Below are positions 24,823 to 27,041 of a stretch of DNA of 27,041 nucleotides, piece after piece. Both the position numbers and the translations under genes were made by a program. The DNA comes from JBAZOO01 sp041648735 (GTDB taxonomy: Bacteria > Verrucomicrobiota > Lentisphaeria > Oligosphaerales > CAITYL01), in contig JBAZOO010000041.1 of assembly GCA_041648735.1 (NCBI GenBank), positions 1 to 27,041 on the forward strand, in the 5' to 3' direction. Position 1 is the first letter of the stretch. Each line of letters starts with the position of its first letter. Below the pieces are notes generated by a model. That model saw nothing but the letters and a program-made list of their open reading frames with translations, made no database searches and was not told the origin of the DNA.

Positions 24823-25719
24823 ATGGCCAACCATCTTGCCATGGCACCCTCCCACCCCAGCCCCACCCCGCCCGCCGACGCGGCGCAAACCCTGAGCTGC
24901 CCCCAGCCGCCCGGCCTCGGCCGGCTGCGCGGCCATTGCACCATGGCCGGCCATTGGCGCGTGCGCCACCATCACCTGGCCCACCGGGCCACCAGCGACG
25001 CCATCCTCATCTACTGCGTCGCCGGCCGCGGCCACTTCACCTTGGCGGGCGGCCCAGCCCGCACCATCCTCCCCGGCGACCTCTTCCTCTGCCCCCCACG
25101 CCTCGGCCATGGCTACGGCTGCGACCCGGCCAGCGGCTGGGAAATCTGGTGGGCACACTTCCAGGGCGCCCACGCCGAAGCGCTCTGCCGCGCCGCCAAC
25201 CTCGATGCCAGCCACCCGGTGGCCCATCCGGGCCTGCTCCCCACCCTGGTGCAACGCTTTGCCGCCCTCCACCGCGCCCTGGAGACGCGTACGCCACAAA
25301 CCGCCTGGGACGCCGCCGGCTGCCTGCACCTGCTCCTGCTGGAGCTGGTCCGCCTCGCCGCCGGCGGCGGGACGGCCGCCGTCCCCGGCCACTCCCTCGC
25401 CGACCTGGTGGCGGACGACGGCGCCAACCTGGACGAGCTGGCCCGCCGCGCCGGCTATTCCAAATTCCATTTCTGCCGCCTGTTCAAGCGGGAGACGGGA
25501 TTGCCACCCTGGCAATACCTCACCGCCCGCAAGCTCGACCGCGCCAAGGAGCTGCTGCTCGGCACGCGCCGCTCGATCAAGGAGATCGCCCACGAGCTGG
25601 GGTTCGCGCATCCCGACTACTTCGCCCGCCTCTTCGCCCGCCACGCCGGCGCCACCCCCGCCCGCTTCCGCGGCAGCCTGGCGGCACCCCACGGCGGCGA
25701 GGCGCGCCCATCCTCATGA
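24823..25719 (+). CDS. AraC-family transcriptional regulator
   Basis: 298 residues. The N-terminal half is a cupin-like sensor domain (HRATSDAILIYCVAGRGHFTL, ILPGDLFLCPPRLGHGY, WEIWWAHFQG), as in regulators that bind sugars. The C-terminal HTH_18 region has two helix-turn-helix motifs: LDELARRAGYSKFHFCRLFKRETGLPPWQYL, with the linking helix RKLDRAKELLLGT, and IKEIAHELGFAHPDYFARLFARHAGATPARFR. Starts at 24823 (MANHLAM) or 24841 (MAPSHPS) are both possible; the sensor domain begins about 35 residues in. Its position, divergent from the URO-D-like gene and at the end of the glycoside-hydrolase block, suggests it controls this locus in response to a sugar. That is inference; the ligand cannot be read from the sequence. 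Confidence 0.92.
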   Translation: MANHLAMAPSHPSPTPPADAAQTLSCPQPPGLGRLRGHCTMAGHWRVRHHHLAHRATSDAILIYCVAGRGHFTLAGGPARTILPGDLFLCPPRLGHGYGCDPASGWEIWWAHFQGAHAEALCRAANLDASHPVAHPGLLPTLVQRFAALHRALETRTPQTAWDAAGCLHLLLLELVRLAAGGGTAAVPGHSLADLVADDGANLDELARRAGYSKFHFCRLFKRETGLPPWQYLTARKLDRAKELLLGTRRSIKEIAHELGFAHPDYFARLFARHAGATPARFRGSLAAPHGGEARPSS

Positions 25720-25721
25720 GG

Positions 25722-25747
25722 CATGGACTTCATGGACGATCATGGAC
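25722..25747 (+). repeat. Three CATGGAC direct repeats after araC
   Basis: CATGGAC occurs at 25722-25728, 25731-25737 and 25741-25747, just after the AraC stop. The same heptamer is inside each long repeat unit near 26 kb (GGCATGGACGCC). It may be a fragment of the same repeat family. The rest of the stretch to 25836 is non-coding and shows no other structure. Confidence 0.45.
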
Positions 25748-25836
25748 GGGCGGGCATTGATTTGGCGCAGCGAAGTTTTTGTGTGGTTCCGTGGGTTTTT
25801 CGTGGAAAAAGATTCTTCCCCTGGCCGGCGGGCGGG

Positions 25837-25940
25837 TCAGGTGCGGAGTTCGCAGACCGAGTAGCCGCGGGGCGGTAGGGTGATCTGGCGGCCGCCTTTT
25901 TTCCGCGCCGCCGCCAAGGGGGGGGTGCCCAGGAGAGCGC
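25837..25940 (-). pseudogene. C-terminal fragment of a lost protein, possibly a glycosidase
   Basis: On the minus strand the frame ending at TGA (25839-25837) encodes LLGTPPLAAARKK, then RQITLPPRGYSVCELRT and stop. The ITLPPRGYSVCEL ending resembles the last beta-strand of many glycoside-hydrolase C-terminal domains (LPPxGYxVxEL). Upstream the frame runs directly into the CGCCTTGGGG repeat array and loses any protein character. The simplest reading is a gene whose 5' part was replaced by repeat DNA. Assignment as a glycosidase rests on this short tail alone. Confidence 0.35.
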
Positions 25941-26116
25941 CTTGGGGATCGCCTTGGGGACAGGCAACATCGCCTTGGGGCGCCTTGGGGCGCCTTGGGG
26001 ACAGGCAACATTGCCGCAGGCATGGACGCCTTGGGGACAGGCGAAAATAGGCGTTGCAGGGTATTGGTAGGTATTTGGAGGTATTGGGGACAGGACGCGA
26101 AGGTTCAAGGGCCTAG
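25938..26116 (+). repeat. Irregular array A of CGCCTTGGGG(ACAGG) repeats
   Basis: CGCCTTGGGG occurs six times (25938, 25950, 25971, 25981, 25991, 26027), three of them continuing as ACAGG. The copy at 25991 continues through AACATTGCCGCAGGCATGGA exactly as in array B. After the copy at 26027, array A carries 53 extra bases (26042-26094) with three GTATTGG-like units and a further GGGGACAGG. It then resumes the array B sequence ACGCGAAGGTTCAAGGGCCTAG up to 26116. GGCAACATTGCC inside the unit is a perfect 5-bp palindrome with a 2-base loop. All copies are in one orientation. This fits a REP-type element family mobilised by RAYT transposases. Confidence 0.85.
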
Positions 26117-26366
26117 GCTGGGGGCTGGCGGACGGGCTTGGCCGGCGGGTTTTGGCGGAACTTCATCCCACGTGGCGGCTTAGGGCGGATGATGCCCCCA
26201 TGGAAGGCCCCCGGAGGCTGGGGAGGGGCGGGAAGCGGGGCCGCAGCGCCCAAGAAGGGCGGAGCGGCCATGCTCCGCCGTGCGTCCTCCTGGCCGGGCT
26301 TGGCAAACCCGGGGGGGCGCGGAAGGGGCAAGCGGGAGGCGGTTCAGCCCAGGCCGGGGGCCAGGC
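26117..26366. other. Non-coding stretch with two hairpins
   Basis: I see no credible gene in these 250 bp. Two strong hairpins are present. The first is GGCGGAGC (26258-26265) with GCTCCGCC (26272-26279) around a six-base loop. The second is CCGGG (26294-26298) with CCCGG (26308-26312), extended inward by a TT/AA pairing. The second lies downstream of the RAYT-like stop on the minus strand and could have served as its terminator or as part of its recognised palindrome. Weak open frames here are Pro/Gly-rich and not protein-like. Confidence 0.5.
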
Positions 26367-26755
26367 TCAGCAGCCCAGGCCCAGGCGCGGGCGGCGCCAG
26401 GCGTGGATTTCCAGCGGCGGGGCGTGGGTGGCGCCGGCTGCCACGAGGGTGGTCGGCGGGGAGAGCCGGTGGCGCTGGACGCGCTCGGGCGGCAGGAACA
26501 GCCCCAACGTCTCACGGAGGAAGCGCTTGCTGCCGATGGCCAGGCCGTCCGTCCAGTAGCGGACACGCCGGGTGATGACGGTCAGCGCGGGCGGCTCGGG
26601 GGCGGCGGCGGCCACGGCCTGCTCGATCTCGGCGGTGGTGGCGCCGGCCTCGCCGGCTTGCACGCGGGCGAATTCCTTGCGGAGTTCGCGGGCGAAGTCG
26701 GCCAATGTCCATTCGGCGGTGTGCGCGCCGCGGTTTCGGCGGAGGTGGCGGAGGC
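26367..26755 (-). pseudogene. 5'-truncated RAYT-like (REP-associated tyrosine) transposase
   Basis: The open frame up to the repeat boundary encodes about 129 residues before the stop at 26369-26367. TLADFARELRKEFARVQ, then RRVRYWTDGLAIGSKRFLRE and a basic tail resemble the C-terminal part of TnpA_REP-type proteins, where R-x-R-Y-F-(S/T)-D-G-x-x-(I/L)-G-S-x-x-F is conserved. The N-terminal HUH domain with its catalytic Tyr is absent: upstream of residue 1 the sequence becomes array B (from 26755). It is therefore inactive. RAYT proteins process REP palindromes, and the repeats on both sides of this remnant match that association. The identification rests on the C-terminal motif, not a full domain. 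Confidence 0.65.
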
Positions 26756-26938
26756 GCCTTGGGGACAGGCAACATTGCCGCAGGCATGGACGCCTTGGGG
26801 ACAGGACGCGAAGGTTCAAGGGCCTAGCCCAACTTTGACAAATGGGCGCCTTGGGGACAGGCAACATTGCCGCAGGCATGGACGCCTTGGGGACAGGACG
26901 CGAAGGTTCAAGGGCCTAGCCCAACTTTGACAAATGGG
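26755..26938 (+). repeat. Exact 92-bp tandem duplication (array B)
   Basis: Two identical 92-bp units, 26755-26846 and 26847-26938, abut with no spacer. Each has CGCCTTGGGGACAGG twice, 36 bp apart (26755/26791 and 26847/26883). Each also has the palindrome GGCAACATTGCC, CATGGAC, the GGGCCTAGCCC mini-hairpin and a TTTGACAAATGGG end. No mismatch separates the copies, so the duplication is recent or homogenised. Array A carries the same order with a 53-bp difference, which shows the unit is older than the duplication. Confidence 0.95.
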
Positions 26939-26941
26939 TCT

Positions 26942-26961
26942 CGGGGAAAATATTTTCCCCG
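26942..26961. repeat. Perfect 20-bp palindrome
   Basis: CGGGGAAAATATTTTCCCCG is fully self-complementary with no loop. It starts four bases after the last array B unit. It could be a protein-binding operator, a recombination site or a cruciform-forming end of the mobile element. As a transcript hairpin it would have a minimal loop, so an intrinsic terminator is less likely. Confidence 0.8.
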
Positions 26962-27041
26962 CACGGCCCCCATTTCCGTCGTGCGTAAAATTGGCAAATC
27001 CTTCTTTGTAGTTACTATCAATTATTTGAAAAGTCTGGCGG
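26962..27041. other. AT-rich end of window, no gene
   Basis: From about 26988 the DNA becomes markedly AT-rich (TAAAATTGGCAAATCC and onward), unlike the rest of the window. GCACG (26961-26965) is repeated inverted as CGTGC about 13 bases later. A minus-strand GATAGT (in AATTGATAGTAAC) is a possible -10 reading into the arrays. No frame extends out of the window. It might be the flank of an element or the promoter region of a gene beyond the edge. Confidence 0.4.

Noticed and set aside
26113..26331. 72-codon minus-strand frame
   Set aside because: Pro/Ala-rich, no motif, and it overlaps hairpin-forming non-coding DNA.
26512..26930. Short frames such as those encoding MPAAMLPVPKAP or LGDRQHCRRHGRLGDR
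   Set aside because: They are translations of the CGCCTTGGGGACAGG repeat units, not genes.
25938..26938. CRISPR array
   Set aside because: Repeat spacing is irregular (10 to 54 bp) or a perfect tandem duplication, with no unique spacers and no cas genes.

Overview
The window is about 27 kb of very GC-rich bacterial DNA. Its genes have strong third-position GC bias, so long antisense open frames are common and most are spurious. Gene content suggests a fermentative or saprophytic carbohydrate degrader of the PVC group (Lentisphaerota, Kiritimatiellota or Verrucomicrobiota). The pointers are a sialate O-acetylesterase, an oversized GH-A/CBM9 secreted protein, a GH78-like enzyme, a URO-D-like protein beside an AraC regulator, and dispersed CGCCTTGGGGACAGG repeats next to a RAYT-like transposase remnant. 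This placement is inference; no rRNA or other phylogenetic marker is present.

Layout, left half. Positions 1-119 are almost pure G, probably a contig-end artefact. Minus-strand genes run from 4143 down to 120: aspartate kinase, a short-chain dehydrogenase, glucuronate isomerase (uxaC) and an SseB-like protein. Plus-strand genes follow: yraN, a terminator-like hairpin, ornithine carbamoyltransferase, aspartate carbamoyltransferase and a zinc-ribbon membrane protein. Next comes a tightly packed cassette at 8419-11412: a 26-residue lipoprotein-like peptide, a SAM methyltransferase, a radical SAM protein with C-terminal cysteines and an integral membrane protein, with overlapping stops and starts. 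Its 3' end overlaps the convergent lacZ gene by 32 bp.

Layout, right half (11381-25719). This is a sugar-degradation locus: lacZ and a secreted sialate O-acetylesterase on the minus strand; a secreted 1102-residue GH-A/CBM9 protein and a cytoplasmic GH78-like enzyme on the plus strand; then a divergent pair of a URO-D-like protein (minus) and an AraC regulator (plus). Together they suggest extracytoplasmic deacetylation and cleavage of an acetylated galactose- and rhamnose-containing glycan, with cytoplasmic trimming of oligosaccharides. UxaC could feed uronic acids into the same catabolism. No transporter is present.

Mobile and repetitive DNA. An IS4-type transposase fragment starts directly after the GH78 stop codon. 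The last 1.3 kb is a graveyard: a C-terminal gene fragment, an irregular array of CGCCTTGGGG repeats, a 5'-truncated RAYT-like transposase, an exact 92-bp tandem duplication carrying the same repeats, and a perfect 20-bp palindrome. Single or degenerate copies of the repeat core occur at 8240 and 20096. No rRNA, tRNA or CRISPR array was recognised. The best candidates for something undescribed are the lipopeptide/methyltransferase/radical SAM/membrane cassette and the repeat family with its broken transposase.
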